Notes: a model not told the origin generated them from the letters alone. 64,000 nt of DNA from Deroplatys truncata (GCA_030765065.1 CM060990.1:499214190-499278189), one strand, 5' to 3'. Numbered from the stretch's first letter, positions 1 to 10,118 are shown. Numbers and translations are program-made.

Positions 1-855
1 CCACGGGGCGGCGTCAATGTCGCCGGAGGCAGTTGAGTGGCCGTTGTCAGTATGGGTGATCCAGTTGGTTGTTTGCTCCGAGGGCACAGGCGGTATGGAG
101 AGTGCCCTGTGAAGTGCGTATGCCCGGAGCACGTGGCGCAGAAGCGGCGACGTCGGCGGAGGTCGTGGGGGCTGCAGTTTGCTGTGAGACATCCTGCCCC
201 GCAGTAATGGCACCGAGGTGCAGCGCTGCATGTCTCCGCTGTGTGACCGCAGGCACAGCAGCGGCGGCAGAGTGCCGGACGTTGACTCCTCCTGGCCTCG
301 ACACGTAAACGCTGCCCAAGCAGAGGCAGGCTCGATCCCAAGGCCGACTGAGGGTCTGAGGCGGAACCCAGATGGAGGCGTACCAGCGGCGTTGGCCCTC
401 TGTTTGACGTTATACGGGAGGCCCGAATAACAGAGCGCCAGTGGTGCTTTGCAGCTTCCAGCACGAAGTTCGCCGGAAGATCTCTAGGCACTCCACAGAC
501 GACAACACTGTGGCGTCCATTTGAAGGAGGGTGCGTATGCGGTGATAGTGGACTCATCTCCGCGGTCGGAGGTAAGCCGGCGGAAGTCGGTGGCGTCGTA
601 CAGCCCTGTGTTGGAGTAGCAGGGCTGGTGGCAAGCTGTGGTGCTGGAAGATCAGGCTCCGGCGTTGCAATGCTGAAACGGGCCGAAGCAGTGGCTGTAG
701 CGTAGCTAGGCCCAGGCAGCTGTGGAGGTGAAGCAGCCCGCCCGGCGGATGTCAGAGGAGCTGCCAGCGAGACGGCGGTGTCAGCGGCTGGAGAAAGGTG
801 AACTTCTCAGCAGTGGTGGATCCTTTAACGGCTCGACGATTTCTTCTCTTTCCAT
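1..855 (-). pseudogene. Gag-only retrotransposon unit, ORF1 N-terminal part (runs off the window)
   Basis: The minus strand starts at an ATG at 855 in the same 5' context (CGCCGAAATGGA) as the sister unit near 17.48 kb. It reads into a Pro/Ala-rich N-terminus, an RRM-like middle and, at about 290-130, zinc knuckles of the form CRRCCACGHTAETC followed by CHYCGAGC. Such knuckles are typical of ORF1 (gag-like, RNA-binding nucleocapsid) proteins of Jockey/R1-type non-LTR retrotransposons. The reading frame is broken between the N-terminal and zinc-knuckle parts. The 5' end (about 920) directly follows the A-rich tail of the next unit, so this is the downstream member of a head-to-tail pair. The 3' end lies outside the window. 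Confidence 0.75.
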
Positions 856-920
856 TTCGGCGAATCTCGGCGAAGCGTAGAGACATTGCCTGCACGGAGT
901 CTTAAAAAGAAGTTGCCGGC

Positions 921-1047
921 TTATTTTTCTTTCTTTCTTTTTCGAGTGGAGGAGAAAATGATTTAATCACTGACCTTAGGCCCGATGGGGACTGAGAGTG
1001 TAGGACTCACCAATAGTCGGCATATCCATTAAAAACTCCTCCACCGG
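921..1047 (-). repeat. 3' structured block M1 plus A-rich tail of gag-only unit
   Basis: In the minus sense this begins CCGGTGGAGGAG, ends CTCCTCCACTCG and is followed by an A-rich tail (921-942, A runs broken by G). It is one of six copies of the block in the window. Here the inner hairpin is weakened by changes (plus-strand GGCCCGATGGGGACTGAG). Position directly after the 3' UTR and directly before a second unit marks it as the 3' end of the 0.94-2.35 kb element. Confidence 0.85.
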
Positions 1048-2354
1048 AAGCAAAAGAGGAAGAAGGAAAAGTGGAATAACGTGGTGTTTTGAGGTCCAGC
1101 TGAGCAACCGCGTTAGTACGTGAAGGCTGTTGGCTGCCGCCCTATGGGCGGGAGCGGGTAAAGGTAGTTACTAGGTTGCAGCCATGAAACCTGACTGCAA
1201 CACTAGTGGGAATGGCGAGGGTTTTGAAGAGAATGGACGTTAGGAATAACGATAGTACTGATGATGATGATGATGCTGCTGTTGCTCGTTGAACTCCTTG
1301 CGTTGCTACAAGAAGTTCGCGACTCTCCGGGTTCGTCTTCAGCCTGGGACCAAGAGATGAAACCCGGACGGCTTCGGTGATGGCTGTGAGTCTGGATGAA
1401 GTGCTGCCAGGAAAGCCTGTTGAGCAGCTGATGAGGTTTGAAGATCCCTGATGAGTTCCTCCAGGGCTGTCAGCTTCGTCGTCATATTCAGGAACTCCGC
1501 GTTGAGATTCTGAACGGCGTCACGTAGGCCCTGGACTTTCTGGATGATCGCCGTTAGTGATGATGCTGGTGTAGGCGCTGGTGATGGTGCTGGTGTCGGC
1601 GGCTGTGGAGCTGTTATTGACTGCGGCGTAGGTGCTGGCGGCATCGGCGTTGCCTTCCTGCGAGGATGCAGGGGGTAGAGCGCTTTGCTTGGTGAAGTGC
1701 GTTGACCCTTCACAGGTTGCGCAGTATCGGCGATGGTGGCGTAGGTCGTGCTGGTTACACGATGAGGTAGTGCAGGCGGAACCACAGTAGTGGCACGTAG
1801 GTTGTGCTGAGCAGCGCCTGCAGGGTACCTGGCGTTCCACTCGGCTGGCCTCGATGCGTAAGCACCGATCTAATAAGGACAGGCCCTCCCTCAAGGCCGC
1901 TTCATGGTCCGGGTCTGCGAACTCGATCCTCACGAGCGAAGTGGGTCACTGAGCTCCGACGATTCGAGTGGTCTTCAAGACTGAAGGCCACTGCTGGTGA
2001 GCTGCGCTGGTAAGGAACCTGACTGGCAGGTCCCTCGGGACACCTCGAATAACAGCGCTGTACCTCCCAAGAAGTGCTGGCTGGATCTGCGCAGGCTGGG
2101 TGCTTCCCAGAATTGGCGGCGTGGGTGCCGGTAAAGGTGGCGGCAATTGCGAAGGCAGTCGCGGCGAAGCTGCGCTGGCTGGCGGCGAAGCGGCGGTTGG
2201 GGCATAGGTTTCCCTAGGCTGCGGCGACTGCGGCGAGTTCTCCTCGGCGGGTGCAGGAGGAGACGAAGAGGTTCCTGCCTTAGCAGGAGCGTCGACTGAG
2301 CGAACGTTCTTCTTGGCCATCTCGGAGATGAGTGAAGAAAATGTATGTCGCCGT
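943..2354 (-). mobile_element. Gag-only non-LTR retrotransposon unit (alpha), complete from 5' junction to 3' block
   Basis: This unit is about 1.4 kb. It has a 5' UTR (2354-2321), ORF1 (2320-1339), a 3' UTR (1338-1048) and block M1 (1047-943) with an A-rich tail. The 5' end abuts the A-rich tail (2355-2361) of another copy's 3' block (M2). No endonuclease or reverse transcriptase is encoded, so mobility would need an enzyme in trans. The 3' UTR is nearly the same as in the inserted copy at 4.25-4.91 kb, which shows the two are one subfamily. Confidence 0.75.
1339..2320 (-). pseudogene. ORF1 gag-like protein of unit alpha (stop and frameshift)
   Basis: This is a gag-like RNA-binding ORF1 of about 327 codons. 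The N-terminus (MAKKNVRS...) is basic, then Pro/Ala/Ser-rich, followed by an RRM-like segment (RGVPRDLPVRF). An in-frame TGA lies near 1946. The same frame continues through VRIEFADPDHEAAL and a zinc-knuckle region, and a frame change between about 1785 and 1520 leads to a C-terminal coiled coil (MTTKLTALEELIRDLQ). The first knuckle is shorter than in sister units: CRRC runs almost directly into SAQPTCHYC, so the usual GHT...C half is missing. Upstream M2 and downstream M1 frame the gene. It cannot make a full protein as it stands. Confidence 0.75.
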
Positions 2355-2469
2355 TTATTTTCGATTGGAGGAGAAAATGATTTGATCACTACCCCAGCCC
2401 CAATGGGAGTCAGGGCTGAGAGTGTGGGAATCTCCAGTAATGGCATACCCACTAAAACTGCTCCACCGG
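2355..2469 (-). repeat. 3' structured block M2 with short A-rich tail
   Basis: This copy of the conserved 3' block (2362-2469) is followed in the minus sense by AAAATAA and then immediately by the 5' UTR of unit alpha. The outer arm is one base off (ATTGGAGGAG on plus), while the CCGGTGGAG start is kept. It belongs to an upstream unit of which only the 3' UTR remains. Confidence 0.8.
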
Positions 2470-2690
2470 TGTGGATTCAGGTATAGTTCAGGAGTACCGC
2501 TATTGCACCTGCGGATTCAAGGAGCGGGTTTGTTGGCCGACCACCAGGGCCTAGGCCAGGTGATGGTAAGGAGTCAGGACGTTACCATGGCCGAGGCCCT
2601 GATAACGCCCTGGTGGATTGGGGTGTTTGGGACATTCATGGAGTTTCTTTTCTTGACCACGCCTGGGCGCTGCGTCTTCTAGTGGATTGT
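2470..2690 (-). mobile_element. 3' UTR remnant of an upstream gag-only unit
   Basis: This stretch shares with the 3' UTRs at 14.27-14.36, 15.84-15.94, 17.75-17.85 and 43.17-43.27 kb a block that reads in the minus sense like GGGCCTCGG-CATG-TTACGTCCTG...CACCTGGCCTAGGCCCT. It ends in block M2. ORF1 of this copy is absent; unrelated DNA begins toward the LINE 3' end at about 2.78 kb. Confidence 0.6.
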
Positions 2691-3255
2691 AAGTTGTGCG
2701 TTACAAACATTGTACCTGCACGCGAGTAGGTCAAATCGAGCCGGAGGCTGCGTCCCTGGAACAAACTAAACTAGGCATGCATAACCATAAATATATACAT
2801 CTAAGTTAAAAGTGTGTTTTTTATATACGAAGTTCAATTTGAGTCTTGAAATAGGTGATAGTACTTAGTTTCAGCCGTGTGGTTTCATCTTTGCAAGAAG
2901 TGATTTGATAATATTAAGGATTACTGTGCGGAGCCTTATGGCGTCGTCTAGTTTACATGATAATTTTGTTTGATTTTAATAAAATTTAATTTGCCAATCA
3001 TTTGTATTTCTCGCCATTTGGCATCGTCACTTTGCGTTTTCCAATTATGCGTGTCCTTTTATCGAGCCTCGTCGCATAGAGTGCACACACAGCGGGCTGC
3101 CTGCCTATAGATGCAGGTGCGAGCCGGTGCCACTCGCGGGGGGCCCTCGTCCCCCAGGGCCGCCTTGGCTCAGAGAGCAAGGACTTCGAGGTCTACTACT
3201 GGTCACGTTGTGTAAGCTAGTCACGGGTAGTGTTTTTACGGTATTATAAGGTTAT

Positions 3256-4248
3256 CTAGGTATTCTTATATGTTATTTCGGGTTCTCTCAGGCCGAAGGT
3301 TCTGTCAAATAGTGACAGTGGTCTTTTGTGTTTGTTTTGTTTGGTATCGTATGCGCCTAGGTCTTGTATTAGAAGGTTTTTGTTCTTTTCCTTGCGCTTG
3401 TAAAGATTGAAACTTTGGGCTTTGATGAATTCTTCAATCGTGTGGTGTTTTAATTCTTGGTGTAAGAGATAGGCCGGTGCAAACAGCGGTTGCTTAGTTA
3501 TTATTCGGATTATCTTATTCTGGAGCGCCTTTAGCTTGTTTATGTACGTTTTTGCAGCGTATCCCCATACTGGAGCTGCATAAATAAGGCTTGCCCTAAT
3601 TAACGTTTTGTATAGGGTTAGTTCCATGTTGAATTTAATTGGTTGTTTGTGTTGAGTACAGGAAAAAGTCTATTTAGCTGACCATTGGCCTTCGCTCTGA
3701 CTTTAGCAATATGTTTATTCCAGGTTAAGCCTTGATGCATAGTTAGATCTAAGTAGGTCACTTGGTCAGTCAATTCGATTCTATCGCCTCGGTAGTTTAG
3801 TGCCTGAAGATTGTTTCTATCTTTCCTGTGTTGTAATCTTTTTGTGAATATTATTGCCTTTGTTTTTCTGGCATTTACTTTAATTCTCCACTTGGCGAAC
3901 CAAGGTTCGAATGTATTTAACGCATTTTGCAGGCATAAGTGTATGATTCGAGGTTGAGTCGACTGTATTACGATGGCAGTGTCATCCGCATACATGTATT
4001 TGTCCGTTCTGACCAGTTCGGGCATGTCATTTATGTAAAGATTGAATAATATCAGCCCCAAGAGACTTCCGTGTGGGACCCCGGCTTTTATTTGTTTGGT
4101 ACTTGAGACTGTTTCCTCAACGAAGGTGTGAAAGCGTCGATCATAGAGGTAATCCTTAATAAGGGCCATAGTAGAGTCTGGGAAATCGTATTGTTTAAGT
4201 TTCCTGAGAAGTCCGGCGTGCCAAATTTTATCGAAAGCGCATTCAATG
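3256..4248 (-). pseudogene. LINE ORF2, reverse transcriptase fingers/palm to C-terminus
   Basis: This is the C-terminal half of ORF2, a reverse transcriptase for target-primed reverse transcription. Motifs seen: AGVPHGSLLG (RT domain 4-like), LFNLYINDMPEL and the catalytic YADD at 3992-3981, then the thumb and C-terminal region with LIRASLIYAAPVWGYA. The frame changes once near 3.62 kb and ends near 3.25 kb in the QNKHKRPLSLFDRTF tail shared with the plus-strand copy. Motifs are typical of Jockey-clade elements. The upstream RT part is separated by the 4.25-4.91 kb insertion. Confidence 0.85.
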
Positions 4249-4310
4249 TCTAGCCATCACTCACGCCGATCGTCGAGGAAGTATAGGGCCTGCGTGACGC
4301 CGTTCAGGAT

Positions 4311-4598
4311 CTCCACGCGGAGTTGCTGAACATGACGACGAAGCTGACGGCCCTGGAGGAACTCCTCAGGGATCTTCAAGCCTCATCAGCTGCCCAACAC
4401 GTTTTCCTGGCTCGGCAGTTCGACAGCACCTCATCGAGACTTACAGCCATCACAGAAGCCATCCGGGTCTCATTTCTTGGTCCCAGGATTAAGACAAACC
4501 CGGAGAGAGTCGCCAGATTCTTGCAGGATTGCAAGGACTTCAACCATTACAGCCAGCTACAGCAACAGCAACATCATCAGTACCATCCTCATTCCTAA
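4311..4598 (+). pseudogene. Gag C-terminal coiled-coil fragment in the inserted copy
   Basis: The fragment encodes MTTKLTALEELLRDLQ and following residues, nearly the same as the C-terminus of unit alpha ORF1, with a longer C-terminal tail ending in a His/Gln-rich run. 5' truncation removed the RRM-like and zinc-knuckle parts. It is a dead fragment. Confidence 0.75.
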
Positions 4599-4789
4599 CT
4601 TCCATACTATTCCAAACCCTCGCCATTCTCACTAGCATTGCAGTCAGGTTTCATGGCTACAACCTAGTAATTACCTTTACCCGCTCCCGCCCATAGGGCG
4701 GCAGCTTCCATCTTTCACGTACTAACGCGGGTGCTATGCGGGACCGCACAAAGCCACGACATTCCACTTTCCCGTCTTCCTTTTTCCAT

Positions 4790-4913
4790 CCGGTGGAGGA
4801 GTTTTTAGTGGATATGCCGACTATTGGTGAGTCCCACACTCTCAGTCCCGACTCCCATCGGGGCTGAGGTCAGTGATTAAATCATTTTCTCCTGTACTCG
4901 AAAAGAAAAAATA
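4790..4913 (+). repeat. 3' structured block M3 with A-rich tail
   Basis: Sense-strand copy of the block: CCGGTGGAGGAG at the start, CTCAGTCCCGACTCCCATCGG in the hairpin, and TCTCCTGTACTCG at the end, followed by AAAAGAAAAAATA. One outer-arm position differs (CCTGTAC for CCTCCAC). It lies immediately inside the target-site duplication. Confidence 0.88.
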
Positions 4914-4918
4914 TCTAG

Positions 4919-5615
4919 CTAGAGGGCGCCTGTTGATTTGTTCGTGTCATATCCTTTAGTGATTTCCTCCGTCATTCTTAGTAGTTGTGTGGTATTGTGT
5001 TGTGTTCTAAAGCCAAACTGTTCGGGTATTAGTATACTGTGTTTGTGATTATTTATTCGTTTCAGTATTACTTTTTCTAGTACCTTGCTTATGGTGTTCA
5101 GCAGGCTATTTGGCTTATAGTTGGCGGGTAAAGCTAGATTTTTATTTGCTTTCGGGAATAGCAGGATTTTGGCTTCTTTCCAGGAAGGTGGAAATCAGCC
5201 GTGATCTAGAGTGAAATTAAATATGTTTGCTAATAGCTTAATCGCTCTATTTGGGAGGTTCTTTAGCACCACATTTGGTATCTTATCCGGTCCTGGCGCT
5301 TTTCTTGTAGACAGGTGTTCTTATCGAGCCTATTTCGCCCGGGTTTGTTTTTCGCATTTTATTGTGTGCCCGTGTTTGACCTATGTTATTGGCTTCGTTT
5401 TCGGTTTCTAATTCGAATTCATCTTGTCCAACTGTTGGGTTGGGAGAAAACACTTTCTATAGTGTGACCGCAAAGGCTTCTGCCTTGGCCTGGGGCGTTT
5501 CGGCTATGGTATTGTTAATTTGTACGGGAGGTATATTTGTACGTGTTCGCGTTAAGCACTTCGCTATTAGCCAAACTTTATTTTGTTGGGGATTTAGATT
5601 TTCAAGCGTATTGTT
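4919..5615 (-). pseudogene. LINE ORF2, N-terminal reverse transcriptase segment (degraded)
   Basis: Minus-strand sequence corresponds to 49.02-49.72 kb of the plus-strand copy: the linker after the endonuclease and the first RT motifs (KAPGPDKMPN-like and RPISL-like in the intact relative). Multiple frameshifts break it, so no long ORF survives. It is continuous with the RT half at 3.26-4.25 kb once the inserted element is ignored. Confidence 0.7.
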
Positions 5616-6610
5616 CTATTGGTTTTGGATGTAAGTTCTGGCGCGCTCATTTGCTAAGGCACTCGCTTGGTGATACTCGTTTCGGTGTATGATATTTCTA
5701 GTCCTTTGCCATTTACATCTGGCTTTGTTTTGCGCTTGTTGAAGTTTCTTTATGTCTATGGGAAATCTGGCATTTGTAGTGCGAGGCTGTATTAGAGGTA
5801 CGCAGGCCGTGGTGGCTATTTTAATCGCTGTTTCTAGTTTATTAATTGCCAAGTCCTTTTCTCTAGCGGAGTTTATTTCTATATCTGGGAGATAATGATC
5901 TACTGTGCTTTTGAAAGATTCCCAGTCTACCTGATTGTAATTGTGCTTTAAAGAGGCCTGTTTGAATGCGACTGTTGCGTTGTCATCAAAACCGGTAAAT
6001 GATCCAAAGTGAGCTCGTGCTTTACTTGTAGGTCTATGTTGAAGGGTATATTATTTAATAACGCAATATCAAGTATGTCCGGCGTATGATTCGGTATGAG
6101 GGATATATACGTTGACTCTTCAGGGCCTGCAATTGAGTAGTTTAGTAATTTGGCGCCTTGCGGGTTGGTGTTCGTACAATTCCAAAAATAATGCTTACAA
6201 TTATAATCTCCTGCTGCGATTACTTTTGGTCCTAAGTTCAAAATTCTGTTTACGTCATTAGTGTCTATGTCCCCCGGAGGATTGTAGACTGATGCTATAA
6301 TAATTTCAGTATTGTGAAGGTTGAGCTTTATAGCTGTGGTTTCAGCGCGGGTTAACACTGGAGAGTTAATTTGGTAATGGTCAATGTTTGATTGTATGGC
6401 TATCGCGGTTCCTCCTCGTCGACGGTCGCGATAGTTTCGGTATACTGTGTATCCGGGAACAGAAAAGCGGTCGGTTTGGTTGACATGAGTTCCGGTCAGT
6501 AATGCTATTTGTATTGATTCTTTTTTAAGGAAATGGACTAGTTCCTTAATCTTTTTACGGATGCCGTTGCAATTCCAGAATATTACTCTTGCTGTGGTTG
6601 TACTACCCAT
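5616..6610 (-). pseudogene. LINE ORF2, APE-type endonuclease domain and linker
   Basis: The frame opens at ATG 6610 and runs to 5948 with typical Jockey-type apurinic-like endonuclease features: VIFWNCNGIRKK (catalytic Asn region), ALLTGTHV where E is normally found (T for E), YRDRRRGGTAIAI, AAGDYNCKHYFWNC and TLDHLPVLM (catalytic SDH-like, here LDH). This domain nicks target DNA to prime reverse transcription. After a frameshift the linker runs to 5616 (YHQASALANERARTY). Substitution at the ETH glutamate and loss of S in SDH suggest a dead enzyme. Confidence 0.85.
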
Positions 6611-6612
6611 GA

Positions 6613-6816
6613 CCCCGGTTGTTCGTGCTACTATATTTATACTAAGAGGGCTCTCCGCTGATTGGTCTGGTGCCCGTTGGCTGGTGGGAGCGGCCCAGCT
6701 GCTTCAAAGGTGTTGCTCCCTTCTGATTGGCTCGCTTTGTTTTCTCATGTTATATGACGTTTGCTGCCTTGAATGACTGGATGCCAGTTATTGTTGAGCT
6801 TTAGAGCCTCTTCTTT
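6613..6816 (-). promoter_or_regulatory. CCAAT/TATA-containing stretch between the Penelope 3' end and LINE ORF2
   Basis: The minus strand holds three CCAAT-type motifs, including GCGAGCCAATCA (6735-6724), and a TATAAATATAG (6641-6631) about 30 bases before the ORF2 ATG. The same 12-mer lies upstream of the gag-only unit near 19.49 kb. This is most simply the 3' end or LTR-like end of the adjoining Penelope element; promoter activity is inferred from motifs only. Confidence 0.35.
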
Positions 6817-8050
6817 CTAATTAAAATTATTAGGATGCTTATATATTTCGATGACTTCACGCTGTAGTCGGGCATGGTAATGTGTCATGGATGAAAGAAT
6901 GTTGGTATCCTGGAACTTAATGATGTGTTCGCCCTGCGCTTCAATGGCGTGTTTGGCGACTGCGGACTTTTCTGTTTGGCCCAAGCGGCAGTTTCTTTTG
7001 TGTTCGATGAGTCTGGTGTTGACACTGCGCTGTGTGATTCCAATGTAAACCGACCCGCAAGAACACGGAATACGGTATACACCGGCTGATGACAGAGGTT
7101 CCCGAGGATATTTAGCTGAGCGTAGTAAATTATTTAATTGTTTGTTGGGCTTGAAAATAGTCCTGACGTTATGTGGTTGTAGTATGTGATCAATGCGGTC
7201 AGTGACATTTTTTAAGTATGTCAGAAAGACTGTGCCCTTGTTTTTCGGTTGATCTGTCTTCTGAGCGGCAGGATGAAGTTTGGCGGGGCGGCAAGCTCTT
7301 TGTTTTACTTCTTGGGTTGAACAACAATTCGATAATAATGCTCGTTCCAGGTGACAAAGTTCTTGTAGCAACAATTGTGGTTCACAAATGCGAGAAGCGC
7401 GATTTACGAGAGTTTTAATCATGGCCCGTTTTTGTCTAGGATGATGTTTTGAGCCTTTGTTTATATAGCGGTCATTGTGAGTGGGCTTGCGGTAGACAGT
7501 GTGCCCAAGAGTACCGTCTGCTTTTTTGCTGACCAAAACGTCTAGGAATGCCAGCTGTCTATCCTTATCTTCCTCCATGGTAAACTGGATCCGGGGATTG
7601 ATGTTACTGATGTGTAGGAGGAAGTCCTGAAGGGCTTCCTTTCCGTGGGGCCATATAACGATGGTGTCATCCACGTAGTGGAACTAGACTGTAGGTTTAA
7701 GTTGAGCTGTGTCTAGGGCTGTAGATTCAAAGGATTCCATGAAAAAGTTGGCAACCACTGGGCTCAGAGGGCTTGCCATGCCCACACCGTCTACTTGTTC
7801 GCAGAACGTATAGTTCCACTGAAAGAGTATGTCGTTGTGAGAACATGTTGAACGAGTGCAATTATGTCGTCTGGAAGGATGTGTTTCAGCTGTATGAGTG
7901 CCTCTTGTATTGGACTCATGGTGAAGAGTGAGACGACGTCGAAGCTGACAAGAAGGTCGTTAGGCTGTAAGGTGAGATTCTGTAGCTTCTGGATGAAATG
8001 AGTAGAATCTTTAATGAAGGAAGCCGGCATTTCAGATGCAACACAACCTT
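6817..8050 (-). pseudogene. Penelope-like element: reverse transcriptase plus GIY-YIG endonuclease
   Basis: The minus strand reads from an RT motif SFDVVSLFT (about 7.93 kb), through a region with frameshifts, to the catalytic YVDD at about 7.68-7.67 kb, then the conserved FLDVLVSKK and HTVYRKPTHNDRYIN, and a C-terminal GIY-YIG nuclease (GVYRIPCSCGSVYIG near 7.08-7.04 kb, then RLIEHKR). The RT/GIY-YIG order is that of EN-containing Penelope-like retroelements. A TAG (7686-7684) replaces the Trp codon just before FHYVDD. The 5' part upstream of about 8.05 kb is missing. The plus strand at 8.09-8.12 kb (GACGAAACGTC) may be a scrap of its LTR-like end. Confidence 0.88.
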
Positions 8051-9117
8051 CTCCTAGAAGACTTTGACAGCGCCACTGAAGATGTCTACCGTAGTTGTAG
8101 ACGAAACGTCTGGAACATCTATCTCCACAAGACCACGGCAAAACAGCCGGGAAATAACTTCCAGTTATACTGACTCTGGCGATGAAAGCCTACATTCTCT
8201 CATATACCAGGTATCACAGTGCATACATGGTGATGTCAGAGTGCCAGTGTTATCTGATAGTTCAACACTCCAATTCTTGTTTGTTTAGGAATAGCCAAGC
8301 CACAACCTTAAGTTCGACAATGAGCTCGGTCAACTCGTTGCTATAGTCTGTGTTACATGTTCCTTGTGGCTCACCCAATTAAAGTATGCTGACAACTATG
8401 TATTCAAAAACTTCTGTTCCCTGTGTGCTGCATTTGCATTAGCAAAATAAAACTACTAAATTTGATTATACTTTTAGGACAAGCTAGATAGATAGACAGA
8501 CAGATAAAATGTTTCTAGTTTAAAGTGATCACAGTTCCTTATATATAAAAATATGGAAATCAATCTGATACTCAGCAGGAGAAAACCTAAGGCAAGCATT
8601 TCTCGAAACAGTATATTATATTACAGCAGTGACTGTTATGGAGTCTAGCATTTCAGTATTGTATACTTATTATAAAACTTATCAAGCTACAGGTATATTA
8701 GATGGTTTTCTATAAATAGTAATATTAAGATATAATATATAATTTTGCTTTTTAAACTTTTGATTAATCATTCTTAGAGAATGAAGATAATATAACAAGC
8801 AGGTAGGGTGATCAGAGAACCATTGCTGTAAGAGAGGATTCCAATTCCTGAGAAGCAATTGCATCAAAATGTAGGATACCTTGTCAAGCTATACAGTTTT
8901 TTCTGCTGTTGTGTTACACTTAGTAATAACACCTTTTCTTCTTGATTAAAGAATGATTCTCAACTGATGTTATACAAGGGTGGATCATTATGTAATTAGC
9001 AATAATTTTTTCCCATGAATGCTATTACAGCTGGAGTGGTGAAATTTTGCAGATTTACATTTTAAAGTTCATACTGGAGATATCATATGTTTTAAGCAGG
9101 TATAGCTCTTGCAACAG
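8051..9117. other. No gene seen; AT-rich DNA
   Basis: Reading both strands I see only short spurious frames. The first 150 bases may be Penelope terminal sequence; the rest shows no domain, tRNA-like box pair or clear repeat. Confidence 0.5.
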
Positions 9118-9640
9118 AATTCTGAACTACTTGACAAAGTATGTTATTCCCATCAACTTATAAAGAGCAAAAAAATTTAGTTCATTTTTTGTGGATGAAA
9201 GGAAAAAACCAGAGTGAAATATGCAAGGAAATTTTGGGCATGAATAGGGAAGACTGTTTCGACCATAGCAACATCTCCAGGTGGAGCCAATCTTTGAAGG
9301 AGAACCCTGTTGACTCACCACATTCTGGGTGACAGTAACAGCTGCAACATAAAGGAATGTCACAGTCATTGAAAATGCAATTCTGAATGACTTGGCAGAA
9401 CCAACCACAAACCTTGTCAGAGTGGTTCAACATTTCTTACAGTATGGTGTACAATATTGTGCATGAAGTACCAAATTTTTGTAAAGGTATGGTACACACT
9501 GGGTGCTGAAGAACCTGACAGATGACCAGAAAGATGAGTGAATGACATATTTTCTAAAGATGGAGTTCTCTGAATGTAATATATTAAAACTAGTGCCACA
9601 AGGAAGAAATCTGTTGGGAGAATGGGCTCTTATGTTGGAA
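9118..9640 (+). pseudogene. mariner-family transposase N-terminal relic
   Basis: The open stretch at 9141-9332 encodes EQKNLVHFLWMKGKNQSEI, followed by SNISRWSQSLKENPVDSPHSG, the first helix-turn-helix of mariner transposases (EQR...FL..KGKS..EI... form). Further on, in another frame near 9.50 kb, THWVLKNLTDDQKDE matches the second DNA-binding part (WVP..LT.DQK..R). Stops and frameshifts separate the parts, and no DDD catalytic domain was recognised. It is a short old relic. Confidence 0.7.
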
Positions 9641-10118
9641 AGTACCTAAAGGATTTGGCTTCACTGCGTATGAACTATTTTGTCTTACATATTTAACTCT
9701 TATTAAAAGAATGTGTTACTTAATGATCTACCCTCATATCATTACTCCAAGTCAAGGATATGCAAAATGTGTAGTTGCCATTCATTCATGAAACCTGAGA
9801 GATAAACTATCACCACAGAGAAATTCTTGGAGCAGTTATTTACTACCATGACATGCTCAGTGAATTTTGTCCCTTTGCATTGGTGACTAATGCTATGAAC
9901 AGTTTGGCAAATTCCAGCCATATATTCTAGCTTTCAAAGCATTCATATAGCTCATTTTGCCCCTTCCATGTACATAATTATTTGAGTCTCAAACTAAAGA
10001 TCACACTGCCTTGCTTGCAAAAATCTCCTAGCAACTTATTGCTCACCCATCAAAGCAATATGTAGCTGCAGCTAGCTCATTCATGTCACCTTGCCTTGAC
10101 TCCAACTCAATTGTCATC
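9641..10118. other. No gene seen
   Basis: AT-rich sequence with no frame, repeat or RNA gene that I can support. Confidence 0.45.

Larger units (their letters stand above)
4249..4918 (+). mobile_element. 5'-truncated gag-only retrotransposon inserted in LINE ORF2, with TSD
   Basis: The insertion (4254-4913) is flanked by TCTAG at 4249-4253 and at 4914-4918. The empty site can be read from the plus-strand LINE copy near 49.72 kb, where the sequence is continuous through CTATCTAGACATTG. The insert begins inside ORF1, keeps the 3' UTR and block M3 (4790-4900), and ends in an A-rich tail (4901-4913). This shows directly that block M is the retrotransposed 3' end and that the element moved by a LINE-like mechanism. 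Confidence 0.88.
2785..6612 (-). mobile_element. Jockey-clade LINE copy 1 (ORF2 and 3' UTR; ORF1 absent)
   Basis: This is a non-LTR retrotransposon copy whose ORF2 (6610-3256) and about 470-bp 3' UTR (3255-2785) match, in opposite orientation, the copy at 48.0-51.2 kb. It lacks ORF1: similarity to the plus-strand copy stops at the ORF2 start codon. A gag-only element is inserted at 4254-4913. The 3' UTR keeps the landmark CTTGCTCTCTGAGCCAAGG near 3.17 kb seen in the other copies. Confidence 0.85.

Noticed and set aside
218..430. Plus-strand open frames over the gag units (here, and at 14.69-15.19, 16.68-17.32 and 18.57-19.44 kb)
   Set aside because: Shadows of the GC-rich gag genes on the other strand; no domain and not shared as protein.
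1..2690. Gag-only arrays as LTR retrotransposon or tandem LTR recombination product
   Set aside because: The repeated block ends in an A-rich tail, the truncated copy at 4.25 kb has block plus tail at only one end with a 5-bp TSD, and no primer site follows the block. These fit a non-LTR element.
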